The notes beneath the pieces are model-generated. The model was given only the letters and a program-made list of their open reading frames with translations, was not told the origin of the DNA and searched no databases. The position numbers and the translations under genes are program-made. DNA of 64,000 nt, from NCBI GenBank assembly GCA_020744425.1, contig JAGMUV010000004.1, positions 2,976,001-3,040,000 of the forward strand, read 5' to 3'. This DNA is from Dactylonectria macrodidyma. Its lineage: Eukaryota > Ascomycota > Sordariomycetes > Hypocreales > Nectriaceae. This document shows positions 48,127-60,328 of this stretch, piece by piece (within the stretch, counting starts at the first letter, position 1; each line of letters starts with the position of its first letter).

Positions 48127-51100
48127 CTCCCCCCTTCCATCCAGCAGGTACGTATTTCCTAGCTTGGCTGTCCGTAGGTAGTATCGTGAAAGGCGAGGCA
48201 CCGAATGAGGATGGATGACGCCCAGCAACTCAAACTAGGCCGCGTCGCTACCAGTCTTTTCTTTTGCCTCGCAGGGCCGAAGCAAGCGTGTACCTAAGAA
48301 ACTGCCTCTTCCCCAAGTCTCTCTAACTGGTTACCAACCCAAACTCGATCGATGGCCTGCCTTCTCACTCCCGACCACCCCCGACCCTTTCGTACCTCGT
48401 ACCTACCTACCGGCCGGTAGTTAGTTTCCCGGGGACTTGTGCAGCTTCAGCCCTCTTTCAGCCCATCCCCCAAGACGCAACTCTCCCGCACTCCGTCGTA
48501 TCCCAAAGAAACACACGATCCAAATATCGCCGAGCCCCTGCCGATGGGTTGGCTTTTGTCGTGTTGCTTTGGCTAGTTGGGCCTTGCAATTGCCTTCTAT
48601 TCGTTGCTGCGTGAGTTTAGACTCCCATCATCCCCCCATCCATCTCTCCCCACGCCCCTCCTCTCCCCGAGAAACTCGTGATGTTATTCGCACAACCACA
48701 AAAGAACCTCTGGGCGTGTTCATGGGGAGGCTGCCTGACCCCAGACAAACCGTCCCCGATAACCTTACGAATCTCCGGGTTTAGGTATCGGTGAAGATCC
48801 TCGGCCAAGCCGTCGGGACTCCTCACACACCCCCTGTCATCGCCCCTACTCCTTGTCTTCTCGATGACTTCGTTAAACAACGTCTGCAGAGGCAACATCC
48901 CAAACTCGCGCGCGCGCTGTATGATGACCAACAATGCTCACCACCCAAACCCATCGCCCTGCGGCGTGGCAGGCGTGGCGGCGATCCGACAAAGGGACCC
49001 TGCATTCATGGCCTTGTCGCCGTTCGTGGCATTTTTTGGTCATCCTCCACTCCGCTCTCGTTGTCGTCGTTCGGGATTGTCCGATTATTGCATCTCATAT
49101 TGCTTCGTACATTACACGTGCCTGCTGTACGTGGTGGGCCCTTCTGCAGAGTCATTGCACCGAGCCTAGGATTCCAAATCGTCTACGTCTTGCCATGCCC
49201 GTTTGTCCCGTTCTCCAAGCCTGTCTTGTTCAACTCAGCCATCCCGTGGCTTCCGGCCTAGACAGACCTCACTCCCCGTTGTCTGATTCAAGCCATCCCG
49301 CCTGGTCTATCTTTGGTTGTCTTAAACCATATTTCTTTTTGCTTGTTGCCTGCACCCCCTTTCGTCATCGACGTCGTCATCATTTCCCACCGGCCGGGTT
49401 TGGTAGAATGAAACGGTAGTCCGTCTTGTCCGCAACTACACTCGCATTCGGAATTTGCTTCTTGCGGACTGATGCGGGCATTTGCTGGCACTATGTAGAA
49501 AGTCCGCTAAAATTCCCCGGCTTTGGGGGAGGAGGCGCCTTCAACGCCGTCCCGCGGTGATCGACAAGTGATCCTCAAGGTGCGTCCAGAGGGGGCCAGA
49601 TGAGCCGCTACCACAACAATCACACCCAACACAAGCCACCGCCTCCTGCTTAACGTTCAAACTTGAATCTCCTCTAACAACTAGCTTCTGTTTTTCTCCC
49701 CGTCGCCGCGCCGCCCCAAAACCAATCGCCCCGGGTCGAAACCATCGTGCCGGTGCCCGTGGTCTAGTTCGTAGCTCCTGCGCCCGGCGCCCTCCGGCCC
49801 AAAGCCTCGACGACAAAAGGTCCGACCCGAGACAAGACGGACTTAGAGTCGCACAGTTGCTCCATCTCCGAGCCCACCAAGCTTGGATACCCGGATAGGC
49901 TATTCGGGACTCTCCTCCCCTTTCTCCACGTTCGAAGTCTATCGTCTGAGAGCCCGTGACAACCCAAAGAAACACAAAAATGGTACCAAGGCAAATGCCG
50001 CCTGCAACCTCTGCCGGAAAGCCACAGAAGACGAAAGGGCGGAATCCCGCGGCTGGCCCCCTCCCCCCAAACGGGCCATTGGATGTGAAGATCTGGGTAC
50101 CGCCATCGCGGGTCCAGTTCCCAGTGCCCTGGGACCGGGGTGGATGAGGTCAGCCACGCCTGGAGTTTACAAGGAGATAACGGGGCAAGATGCTGTAATT
50201 CCATACGCTTGCCAGAGCTGTTGATGACTTGATGACCGCATCGTGCCCTATCTCGTCAATTGTTACATTTGCCCTAGTGTGCTCATCTTGGAGAGATCCA
50301 AGGGGGGCGGGCGAGTGTGTGATTGATTGTGAGGCCAGCGCCCCAATTTCACATTCTCCCTTCCCATTTCGTGCCCAACTCTGATTCTCTAACCCCCCAG
50401 GATGCAACTCACTCAGGATGCCACTCGTTGCGGGGTCTTGAGTTGTCCAATTTGAAGTCAGAACCCAATCGCTGGCCCTCGCCCTCCCCTTCTTCCCAGA
50501 CTGCGGGCTGCTGACATACTATGTCAGTTTTTGGTTCTGACTGTATCGCCCGCCAACGGTCGAGTCGTTGACAAGGGTTAAGCCACTGAACTTGGGTACT
50601 CTCTTATTTTTTCGAGCAGTTCCTTAAAATAATCCTGTATTGGTAATCTTGCGCAACAGCAGCGGTGACGGGCAACAATGCGACGGTGCTTAGGAAATCT
50701 GATTACGAATACACGTCTCCTTTTAGACCTGACCAACGTGTGCTGTCACGAGTCATCGCCTTGTTGCTTCTTCCTGCATTGGGGGCCGTGGGATTGTGTC
50801 CCATGGTTCCGCCCACGGCTTGGGATTGACAACGGCCCGGGTTATCGGGCTCTCCTATAGTTGGCTTGTAACCGCGTGAGTGGCCAGAGGCGCAGGGCAA
50901 CGTTGGGTGCTTCCCGTGCCGGCCGGTGTTGGTGATGCTATCGCAGCCCGGCTCTGTTGCGAGTCCTACGCAGGATCTTCGCAGGCACCAGAACCATGTT
51001 GAGGCCTTCCAATCTCGCATCCCCCTCCAGAAAAGACTCCGCCTCAATCATCCCATCAACATGCGGTTACGAATTCCCAGAAGTTTTTCAATCGTCTGAA

Positions 51101-51947
51101 ACGAGTCCCCCCTCCGCTCCTTACTGTCGATCCCGTCGTCAATCTATGTTGAACGTTCCAGCCCACTCGCCTACCCTATACTGAAATCATGGTAAAATCC
51201 GTTAGAGAAGAATGCCCAATTTTATGCTTGTTTGAAACGTTATGCGCTTCGGCCACGAGATGGCTGTGCTTCTTTAGACCGGGAACGGGATGATACGCCG
51301 CATGGTGAAGTTCGTTGAAACAATTCTTCTGTTGATTGAGCTGAGTTGATTCACGATGCTCAATATCTCGACTGATTCAATCCCAAGCTCTCTCTGCCTC
51401 TGCACGTTACTAATCGAGATTGCTTAGCTCATCGCATTATGAACCTCTCCCCGCTTTCGAAGAGTCTCGCCATTATCTAATCAATCCCTCCCCGCGTTCC
51501 ACGAGCATCCAAACTGCTTAGGAATCAAGAAAAAAAAGCCACTTGCAGCTTCCCGGCGAACGCAACGCAAACGGTGCTTTTTGACGCGTCTCGGCGCGGC
51601 ACGGCGAGACAATTCGAGCTCTTGATTCGCCGTCGCAGGCACATTTCGGCGAGGGAGAAGAGGAGAAGCCCCGCAACGGGAAGCGACATTCAGAATAGGC
51701 GTCGATATCGTCATCGCTGGATATATGGGGTAGCACGAAGGTTTGCGCGCGGGGAGATATAATAGATTGCGTGCAGCAAATTGTGTCGCTTTGCTTTTGT
51801 CTGTCGAACCAAGCTCTACGCCTCGCATGCTTTGCAGTTCGCCCCATTGAACGCACTTCCTCTCCGTGTCTCTCTTGTGTACTCATTCGTAAAGCATTCA
51901 GTCAAATCCAGCAGTCTTCTCCCAATTCTTAAACCACACCCATCACC

Positions 51948-52799
51948 ATGTCTCGTCCCACCGGCCTGCTCGCGAAAAAAGGCATCGAGCTGCTGACGTG
52001 GTCGACACCTAACGGCTACAAGGCTAATATCCTGCTCGAGGAGCTCAAGGAGGCGTACGGCCTCGACTACAGCTACCAGGCCATCAACATCAGCCAGAAC
52101 GTACAGAAGGAGCCCTGGTTCACGGCCGTCAATCCCAACGGTCGCATCCCCGCTATTGTTGACCACGACAACAACGGCCTCGCCGTCTTCGAGGGCAACG
52201 CCATCCTCGGATACCTGTCGCGCCGGTACGATACGGAGAACAAGTTCTCTTTTGCCGTCGACGAGGATGACTACACGCGTGCTGAGTCGTGGATCGGTTG
52301 GCAGCACGGTGGTATAGGACCTATGTAAGTCTTTCTTCTCCATCCAAAATGGAGACAGCGCTGACAAACCCACAGGCAAGGCCAAGCCGGCCACTTTACG
52401 CTCTTCGCCAAAGAAAAGATCCCCTACGGCATCCAGCGCTACGTGGGCGAGACGGAGCGCCTGTACGGCATCCTGGACGCGCGCCTGCGCGACCGAGACT
52501 ACGTCGTGGGCCCGGACCGCGGCCGGTACTCCATCGCCGACATCGCGCTGTTCGGCTGGGTCAACGGCGCCCCGGGCCTGAGCATCTCGCTCGACCAGTT
52601 CCCAGGCATCAAGGCTTGGCTGGGCCGCGTCCTCGCCCGCCCGGCCGTCGTCCGCGGGCTCAACATCCCCGCCGCTGAGACTAAGCGCCCGACGGCTCTC
52701 GATGAGGTCGACGAGGCGACTAAGCAGAAGCGGGCTGAGATAAAGAAGCTCGTGGATGCTGCTAAGGAGCAGTACGGGTATAAGTACTCGTCTCCTTGA
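51948..52799 (+). CDS. Glutathione S-transferase, Ure2-like
   Basis: Cytosolic thiol transferase or peroxidase of the fungal Ure2p-like group. Exons 51948-52324 and 52376-52799 (intron 51 bp, phase 2) give 266 residues. The thioredoxin-like domain (about 13-95) carries STPNGYKANILLEEL, VNPNGRIPAIVD and FEGNAILGYLSRRY, the glutathione-site blocks. The helical C-terminal domain has YSIADIALFGWVN, with the conserved SIAD capping motif, and ends in a Lys-rich tail (KYSSP). There is no Asn-rich prion domain, so a nitrogen-regulation role like yeast Ure2 is not implied. Start MSRPTGLLAKKGIELLTW has good context (CACCATGTC). Confidence 0.94.
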
Positions 52800-53715
52800 G
52801 TGGTTGGGGCAGCAGATGTTGGGATGGATGATCAAGGCGAGACCAGAATGACAAGAACGTTGAGATTCAAGAGTGGGAATTAGCGCATAATAGTACTGAA
52901 CAAAATGATGATAACTATTAAACTGCACGGGTCTGTTTGATATATGAGATTTGTTGCCCACTTCGAACCGTTAGTCTCAAAACAATGCAACACAAACGCC
53001 ATGTCAGATCACGGAATCCAAACGCCAACCACAGCTATGGGAATATACCTTTTCATTTTGGCCTACCTATAAACACTACTAGACCGAAACAAACACCGTG
53101 ACTATGATGCAAGACTCCCCGATTGAACGCCCAAAACACCACCCGATACCTATCCCACATCATGGCATGGAGGAGAAGATCCCTCTATATCTTCTGTCTC
53201 ATATCTTCCTTGGACCCCTCCCGCCAACCATTAGCCCTTCCTCCAGAGCCAGGCAGGCCATGTTACCATCCCTCGCCTCCGATGATTCGTCCGCCAAACC
53301 CCATTGCAACTCCCTAAGATCGACGAGCCAAGACAGAATAAGACCTGGTCACTAGATAATAAAACGAGTAAGGGGAAAATAATGCACAGGACCCTGTCGC
53401 CCTGCAACAACGGGACCAAAGCCCCTGGGCCCAGCTCCAAGATACATGAAACAAAATGCAAGTCCCAGAGCCGTCAATGAAGACGCATGTGTAGAAAAGC
53501 ACGGCCCCAGCTGCCGTGCTGGCACGGGACCCCTTTCGATGCAACGGGCTGGAGGGCCTGCGGGTATCAATGATGCAGAATGCTTTTGAATCCGCTTCCT
53601 ATACTTTTCCCAGAATACCATGAAAATACCAAACCATTCTCCGTGAATCGCCGTAATCAATGCACATGGATATTGTCACAATCGGGGAGATATTTCCCCT
53701 CTTCGCTCGTCACCC
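52800..53715. other. Convergent intergenic region
   Basis: 3' ends of the GST and CAF40 genes. Nothing else seen. Confidence 0.5.
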
Positions 53716-55023
53716 TTACATGGAGATACCGGTCGAGCCGGGGTCCACCACGTTGTCGGAGAGGTTGATGAGCAGCTGAGCGAGACACCGCTTGGTGGCG
53801 GCATCATCTCGAAGGACCGAGGAAAAGGTAGCGTCTCGGAGAGGTTCGGGAAGGCACTGACGCAAGGCTTCACGGGCTCGGGCGTTATCACTCAGTCTAG
53901 CAAGCGGCAGGATTAGTGGAATGGTTCGCGGTGACAGAATGTGCTGAGAACTTACCGAAGGAAGCACCGGACGACGTGCTTGAGGAGGCGGGCCGTCTGG
54001 GACTCGACGAGTTGAGCAACCATATTGCTAAGGACAGTGCCGACGGCGTAGAAGCGCTCGTAGGTGGCGCAGATGTAGTTTAGGCCGTTGTCATCGAGGA
54101 GGATCTTCTGGACGATGAAGATGGCGACGGTCTTGCTAAGCTCCGAGCCGGTCTCCATAATGCGCAGGCAAAGCGGGATGATCTCCGTGGTGAGGAGGAA
54201 GTTGATAACCTCAGAAGAATCGTTCTTGACGAGAGCGCCAATAACGCCCAAGCTGGTCAGACGGAGATATTCGAAGGGTCGGGACTTGGAGGTGGTGTTG
54301 AGGAAGGGATAGAGAAAGAGGGGGATGTGCGCTATGAAGATTGTCAGCTCGAGAAGCTCTTGGATGATTGGAGGGTGTTGGGGTGGTTAGTGACATACCG
54401 TTGAGGAAGAGCGTTCTGGTGTCGTTGTGAGATGCCACGCACTGGAGGAGGGCGAGGGCGTTGCAGACGCGGTTTGAGGCAGCAGCGGTTAGCTGAGAGG
54501 GGTTGAGGAGGGTATAGACGGAGATGATTTCCTGGAGCAAAGAGGTCATGACACCTGCAATCAGTCAGTTCATATTCTTGGGAGCCAGAGCAGGAGCTCG
54601 ATGCCAGCGTGGACGAGGGTGGGGAGGACACGCACCAAAGGAATGCCACAGGATGAGAGCAAGCTCGGGAACCTGCTCGCGCTTCTTGCTAAGTTCGAGG
54701 AGAGCGGCCTCGCGAGTGTTCTCGTTGAGCAGGTCGGCAATATAGGCCATGGTACGGCGGTTGTCCTCGGAAACGTTGTCGTGAGCCGCGTCCTGGGCAT
54801 GGGCGGGGAGCTGGCCGCCGCCGACCGATGAGTGTCCGCCAGCGGCGAGGCGGTTGAAGTGCTGTTGTTGCTGAACAACCGAGGCAGCAGCAGCGGCGGC
54901 GGCGGCCTGCTGCTGCTGTTGCGCATGCTGGTGGTGAGCGCCGGACTGCTGGTGCATCCACGGCTGGTCAGCGCCCTGGGGCGTGAACTGGTGGTGTCCG
55001 TAGACGTGCGCCGCGGGCATCAT
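53716..55023 (-). CDS. CAF40: CCR4-NOT complex subunit CAF40 (RCD1/CNOT9)
   Basis: Armadillo-fold subunit of the CCR4-NOT deadenylase that docks RNA-binding and GW/Bam-type regulators. Exons 55023-54636, 54554-54399, 54331-53956 and 53896-53716 give 366 residues. The first about 75 residues are low complexity (poly-Gln and poly-Ala around [20 protein letters not shown]). The RCD1 domain then starts with [20 protein letters not shown] and shows [51 protein letters not shown] and [12 protein letters not shown], all highly conserved from yeast to man. Every joint is frame-consistent. Two ATGs lie in tandem at the start (MMPAAH); the first is used. Confidence 0.97.
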
Positions 55024-56566
55024 CTTGGGCGGTGCTTCTTGCGGAGGGAGACGGGCGTGGGTGCTGCGAGGGAGAAGCTGCGCAGGCGAGGCGTGCGAGA
55101 CGTGATTCTGTGCGCGGAGGCCGAGGATCGATCGGCCGTGGAGGGGGAGACGGGATGGCGACGAGAGGTATGCGGAGGCCTAGGGACCGGTCGATCGGGA
55201 GCGATGGGCGAGAGATTTCGGTGATGGGTCTGGGTGAGAGAAAGCTGGCCGAGGGCGCTGGCGCAGGACACAGAGGTGCGGGAAACGGGAAAAACGGGGC
55301 CCCGAATGTCGAGGGTGAGGGATGCGATTTGCGAGAGCGAGGAGCGTCGACAATCAGCGGCGGGCGTTGGGCGGATAGCGAGATGGGATTGTGACGGGTC
55401 AAGAGAGAGAGGGAGAGAGAGGGATCAGAGAGAGTCGAGGTTGGCCGCTCTGTGAGGTTTGGACCGGTTTGGTGTGGTTTGGACTGGTTTGGTGTGGACT
55501 GGTGGTTGCGATTGGGGCCTCTTGGATTGCCAGCTGGGCCGCTATTGGCTGAGGCTAAGTTTGCACTGTTCGACTTAGTACGTACCTTGTTGACGAGTCC
55601 CAGGTTCTTTCTGGAAGGAAGGAGTGCATCAACCATTTGGGTGCCTTTGGGTGCATTGGGGGTCCCTTTTGGGCTGCTGTGGGATGGCGCATTCCGTGGC
55701 CCCAATTCCTCGCGGGACTTGGCGCTCGGACCCGGATGAGGTACCCCTACCGCTGCCGATTGCGCATCTTGATACCTGCCCTTCGTCGTGGGGACAGGTC
55801 ACTCCGCCAGGCCCTCTCAACCGGTGGGAAACCCTGGACCGTCTTGCGGCCTGGGTTTTTGGCTTGGGTGCTGCTTCTGCGCCCGCTGCCTGTTGCAACT
55901 TGTCCGTCCCGCAGCCAAGGTTGAAGGCCCAAACACAGCTTGGAGACACGACTGCTTCAGCCACATCGTCCTTGCACTAGCCTCATGCTAGCCAACCTCT
56001 TTCCTCGCCGTCAAACAGGCCAGGTACCTCGGTTGTTTCCCACTAAATCGCCGAATCATTGTTCCTCAGCCTTGTCTTTCAACTAAACCTGTCGAGTTGG
56101 TGGCGTCTATCTACAAACAATCGACGTACAAACTCTTTTAAGTTATTACATAGGTAGTTACAGTCTCTGGTTACCACTCACAACGAGCATTTAAACTTTG
56201 ATGAGCAACAAATGCATGTGAGCCAACGTAAAGTCTCCTTCAATTACACGTCCCCTTAACCCCAAATGCCTTCTTCGAGTCCTCCCTATCTGTCATTACT
56301 ACTATATGTGCTCCTCCACGACTGTCCCACATGTCTGCTGATAGTAAACCCCATCGCCTCTGCCGGTTCACGCATGTGCTATACAAACATTATCATGCTC
56401 TCTGGCCCCGGATCTGTAATCGCTCTCAAGCCAGCAATGTCAACCGAGATCCCGCACCACGACTTGCGCCATGCAACATATCCCAAATGCCCGCGCCGTC
56501 TCCGCTATGCTGCCTTCCTCCTGCGGTTGGCAGCTTCCATCTTCATCCTGAGCCAACAAGAGATCT
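55024..56566. other. Intergenic, 1.5 kb, upstream of CAF40
   Basis: Holds the CAF40 leader and promoter (G/A-rich on the plus strand at about 55030-55420), a GGTTTGG-type imperfect repeat at about 55455-55503 and a GTACGTAC palindrome at 55578-55585. No gene recognised. Confidence 0.45.
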
Positions 56567-59500
56567 CTATAGTCTCAGCTCGCGTAGGATGTGATCCGCC
56601 ATGCTCTTGTACTGCCAAGTGTTGCCCGTCATTCGCTTGAACTGAACTCCGTGCAACGTAAGTAGAGGCACCTTTACGATAAAGATCTCAAACTCCAGTA
56701 TCATGCTTCCGCCGAGGTCGCTCTGCACGTGAGTGCTCGTCTCTCCTGGCACTCTCCTCGATTGCCCGCCGCCGTTCCTGTCTGAGATACTGTTCAACGA
56801 TGTCTCCGAATTGGAGTAGCTGCGATCCCGGTCCGATCGACCCGGAGTTCGCGGGGTCGGCGGGGGACGATCAGAGTCCCGGAACTCGTCCCGCTCACGC
56901 TCTCGATCTTCTCCTCGCCTGAGACCACCGAAGCTGAACCGTCGTCGGTGGTTAGGGGTCGGCCCAGGGCTGCCGGGGAGGTCTTGCACCTTATTCAGGT
57001 CGATGCTAGGTGCGTGGCTACAGCTGAAGCCTCCTCTGATCTCCGTATAGTCTACGTTCAGCTGTCGAAGCACCCTCTTGACCTCAGCCCGGATCGCAGG
57101 CACTGACTTGCCAGATGTCGTTGACACGCTGAAGAGGCCCTTGAGGTAGACTGGCTTGGCCAGTTCAGTCTCATCAAGACGATCAGTGGAGACTCCACTT
57201 TGCTCTAGCTCCTGGTCCGTCTCCTCAGGCACATTGGCTTCTTGCGCGGCCTCCCTTCTCATGCGGCGTCGTTGAATGCTTTCGCGTCGAGCGTGTCCAA
57301 TAGACTTATCCCTCATGCTGACCGACCGTGAGTGTCCGTGCGATCGGTGACCGTCTTCATGATGAACAGACTGGTCGGATCCGCTGGTTGGTGGCGGGTC
57401 CTTGGCGAATCGGGCATTGTCGCGGCGTCTCATCTCGGCCGAGTTTACGCTCGTAGACCTGCCCAGGCCAGTGTGTCGGGAATTTAGGCCTGCGCCGGCA
57501 GATAAGGGAGGGCTGAGCAGTTCACTGTGCTGTGGCTGACTGCTACCGGAGCGGAAACGGGTATCAATCTGTTCGTCTCTCTCGCGTCGGCCCCGGCGGA
57601 TGCTGAAGCTCTTTCGGGGTGCTAGGGGGGATGACTCAGATGGAGAATGAACCTGTACCATAGGAGGATGAGACCGGTCCTTATCCAGTCGCTCGGGCTC
57701 TCTGCGTTTGCGGGTGCTGAAGCGACGCAGGAGACCAGCAGCAGTGCCCTCCTTCTTCTGGAGCAGCTCGACCTTGGGCTCCGGTGGAGGCGCTGGCACC
57801 TTGGGAATTTCAGGCATATCGTCTTCCCCGTGAGTGCGGGCGCGAGGTCTTGTCCGTCCCCCAGTTGGCTTTTCGCCAGGCATCTCGTATGCCGTGGAAT
57901 TGGTGTGGGCCTCTTGAGGAGGGGTGATCTCAGGCAAGAATTCTGGCTCCTTGGTCTTCTCACGTTCGCGCTCACGTTCTCGTTCGCGCTCCCGTTCACG
58001 CTCTCTCTCCCTCTCGCGCTCCTTCTCCCGTTCTCTCTCCTTCTCTCTCTCCCGCTCCTTATCGCGATTATTGCTAGGAGCTGGGAACATCTCGGCATGA
58101 TCTCGATCTTGCTTCTCCTTGACTAGATAGTAGATGGATAGGAGGGGGCTGAACGCATTCATAGGATCATTGCCTAGCTGCAGAGCGTCGGTGCTGGGCC
58201 CGGTAAGCGTATCGCGGCTGGTGCCCGAGTTTCTTCGCTTGTAAAAGTCGAAGCCAAATGGCCTCCTCTTCTCGGCGTCCTTGGTAGGTTGGGGGATTTC
58301 CCTCTCCCGCTGGAACATCTTGACGGCACGGTGATACTCTTCGGACTCGAGTGTCTTGGTGAGCTGCGCGGTGATAGCTTCCGGAGCACCGAAATTGAAG
58401 CCCTGCATGGCATGGATAACCTCTGGCTCTAGTGGTGTTGTCAAAGGTTCGCGGGCGGGAAGATGGTTTTCGGGCGGTCCATTAAAACCTTTAATCATCC
58501 ACGGATGGTTCAAGACTTCCTGCATGGGCGCTCGTTGTTTCGGGTCGGTGACGAGCATCCGAGACAGCAAGTGCTTACACTCTGGAACTGGGTTAGTACT
58601 GGTTCTTCGATGAGGGGTAGGGACTTGGCGTAGGCTTACCACTCGAGAGCCACCCGGGATAATCTACAAGACCTCTCTTGATCTTGGCGTGGAGAGCGGG
58701 CATGCTTTGGTCGTCAAAAGGGACTTTGCCGCAGACGAGGACATATAGGACGATGCCGAAGCTCCAAACGTCCACCTCGGGGCCTGTGTAGGCTCTCGCT
58801 TGCAAGAGCTCAGGAGCTGCAAAATATAGGCTACCGCAAAAGGTCTTGAGGTGGCTACGGGGAGCAAACAGGTTGCTCAGACCAAAGTCGATGATCTTGA
58901 TATCGCCCGTCTTGCTGATAAGGATGTTTTCGATCTTGAGGTCTCGGTGAACAATGCTGTTTCGGTGGCAGTAGTCGAGAGCGCTCGCGATTTGACGACT
59001 GAACTTGCGGGCCTGCTTCTCCTTGAGCTTGCCGTGAGAAATAATATAATCGAGCATTTGGCCGCCATTGACATATTCGAACAGCATGTACCAGTGGTGG
59101 TTGGTGCGGACAACATCCCGCATACCGCAGATGTTTGGGTGGTTTAAGAGCGACACAATGGCGGCTTCACGAGCGGTGCGAATCTCCTTAGACTGATCGG
59201 CGCGCTCTTTGTCGGCGCGGGACTGGTGGCCATCGTCGGTCGAGCCACGAGGGATGATTTTGCAGGCGACCTGGAAGGGGAGGGTTAGGTTAGCATGGTG
59301 CGCAGGGATGGTGGATAAAGCAATGACGCAGATGCTGATGGACGGCTTCAGGCAGGGTGTAACCATGGCTGCTAGCAGAGGGAAAAGGACGAAGGAGGGA
59401 ACGGAGGAGGAAACAGAGAGAGAGGAAGACGACGAACCTGTTCACTGCCATCCTCCTTTCGGGCGAGCTTGACTTTGCCCATGCTTCCCTGACCGATGGT

Positions 59501-60328
59501 CTTCCCTAGAATCCATTTGCCAGACTGAGTGGGGATAATGGTGCGCGACCGGCTCTGCTTGGAGGTCGAGGCCCGCGGCGGCGCGGGAGCATCTGCGTGG
59601 CCATGCTGGGAGGTGGCAGCGCTGGCAGTGCCATTGTGTGAGGCGGTGGCCGAGGGCGCCATATCGGGTTGTTGATTGTGGTTGTGGTGATGGTTGGATC
59701 GAGTGCTGCTGCTTCGTCGATGGGGCCGCGAGGGATCGGGGCCCCTTGCCGGGGGCGGTGGGCGGTCTCTGCTGGAGCTTCGCTTGGAGGCGTGGGCGGG
59801 GGCTACGTGCGAGGAGTCGTAGTCATTTTGGGACGCGGGCGGCAGTTTGGAGAGGGGGCGGTTGGAGGATGAGGTGCGGCGGTGATGATGCTGGAGGTGA
59901 TGAGAGGCGCCGTTGGTGCTGGCCTTGTTGGCGATGGAGTTGGAGTTGGAGCGCGAGTGTGAGGAGGAGAGCTGGCGGCTGTGGTGCTGGTGTTGGTGGG
60001 CGGCGTAGTTGTGGGCGGCGGAGGCAGAGCCAGTGGCCGCTGCAGAGGGAGAAAGCGTGGAAGCTTGGGGGAACAGGGGGGAACGCGCTGGAGGAGGTGG
60101 ATGTACAGGTACAGGCACAGGTACAGGCACAGGCGCAGCAGCACTTCCACTGCCGGCGCTGGCACCACCGCTACCGCTGTTGGCACCCGTCACAGCCAGT
60201 GGCGGGGGCCTTCCTGAACGGGACGAGTGGACTGAACGGCTGGAACGGGCTGAGCGGGCAGAGAAGCTGCGGGATGGCGACTCTCGAGACGAGAGATCAG
60301 CGGCAAGAGCAGCTGTTCTTGTGCCCAT
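56567..60328 (-). CDS. KIN1: Polarity kinase KIN1 (Kin1/Kin2, MARK/PAR-1 family)
   Basis: Ser/Thr kinase of cell polarity, exocytosis and septation. Exons 60328-59438, 59270-58640 and 58581-56567 give 1178 residues. A 270-residue Ser/His/Pro-rich N-terminal region precedes the kinase domain (about 272-545): glycine loop [12 protein letters not shown], catalytic Lys in VACKII (K301), HRDLK with D407, DFG at 425-427, and [14 protein letters not shown]. The middle contains a long Arg-Glu repeat (about 57960-58065), many RRxS-type sites and Pro-rich runs. The end has [22 protein letters not shown] and [20 protein letters not shown] with [17 protein letters not shown], the KA1 membrane-binding domain. 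Intron positions inside the kinase domain are phase 0 and 1 and join in frame. Confidence 0.96.
57960..58065 (-). repeat. Coding repeat, Arg-Glu/Lys-Glu dipeptide run in KIN1
   Basis: A degenerate hexamer array encodes alternating ER/EK, a stretch likely to form a charged single helix and prone to length change. Confidence 0.8.

Larger units (their letters stand above)
34420..51947. other. 17.5-kb region without recognisable genes
   Basis: Spans the gap between the divergent bZIP and GST genes. No frame shows a known domain, and I could not join any set of frames into a family member. There is no reverse transcriptase, integrase, transposase or terminal repeat, and base composition is not AT-rich, which argues against a mutated transposon bed. 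It has C/T-rich plus-strand tracts (about 39240-39660, 48300-49250), five GTACGTAC palindromes (35716, 35806, 37171, 43246, 44928), several microsatellites and a perfect palindrome at 48407-48420. It may be an extended control region, contain noncoding RNAs, or hide a gene I cannot recognise. Confidence 0.55.

Noticed and set aside
47448..48140. 230-codon minus-strand frame in the desert, longest there
   Set aside because: Composition is irregular, the N-terminal FAAFAAFAAL run comes from the 9-base minisatellite, and open frames overlap it on both strands. No family resemblance.
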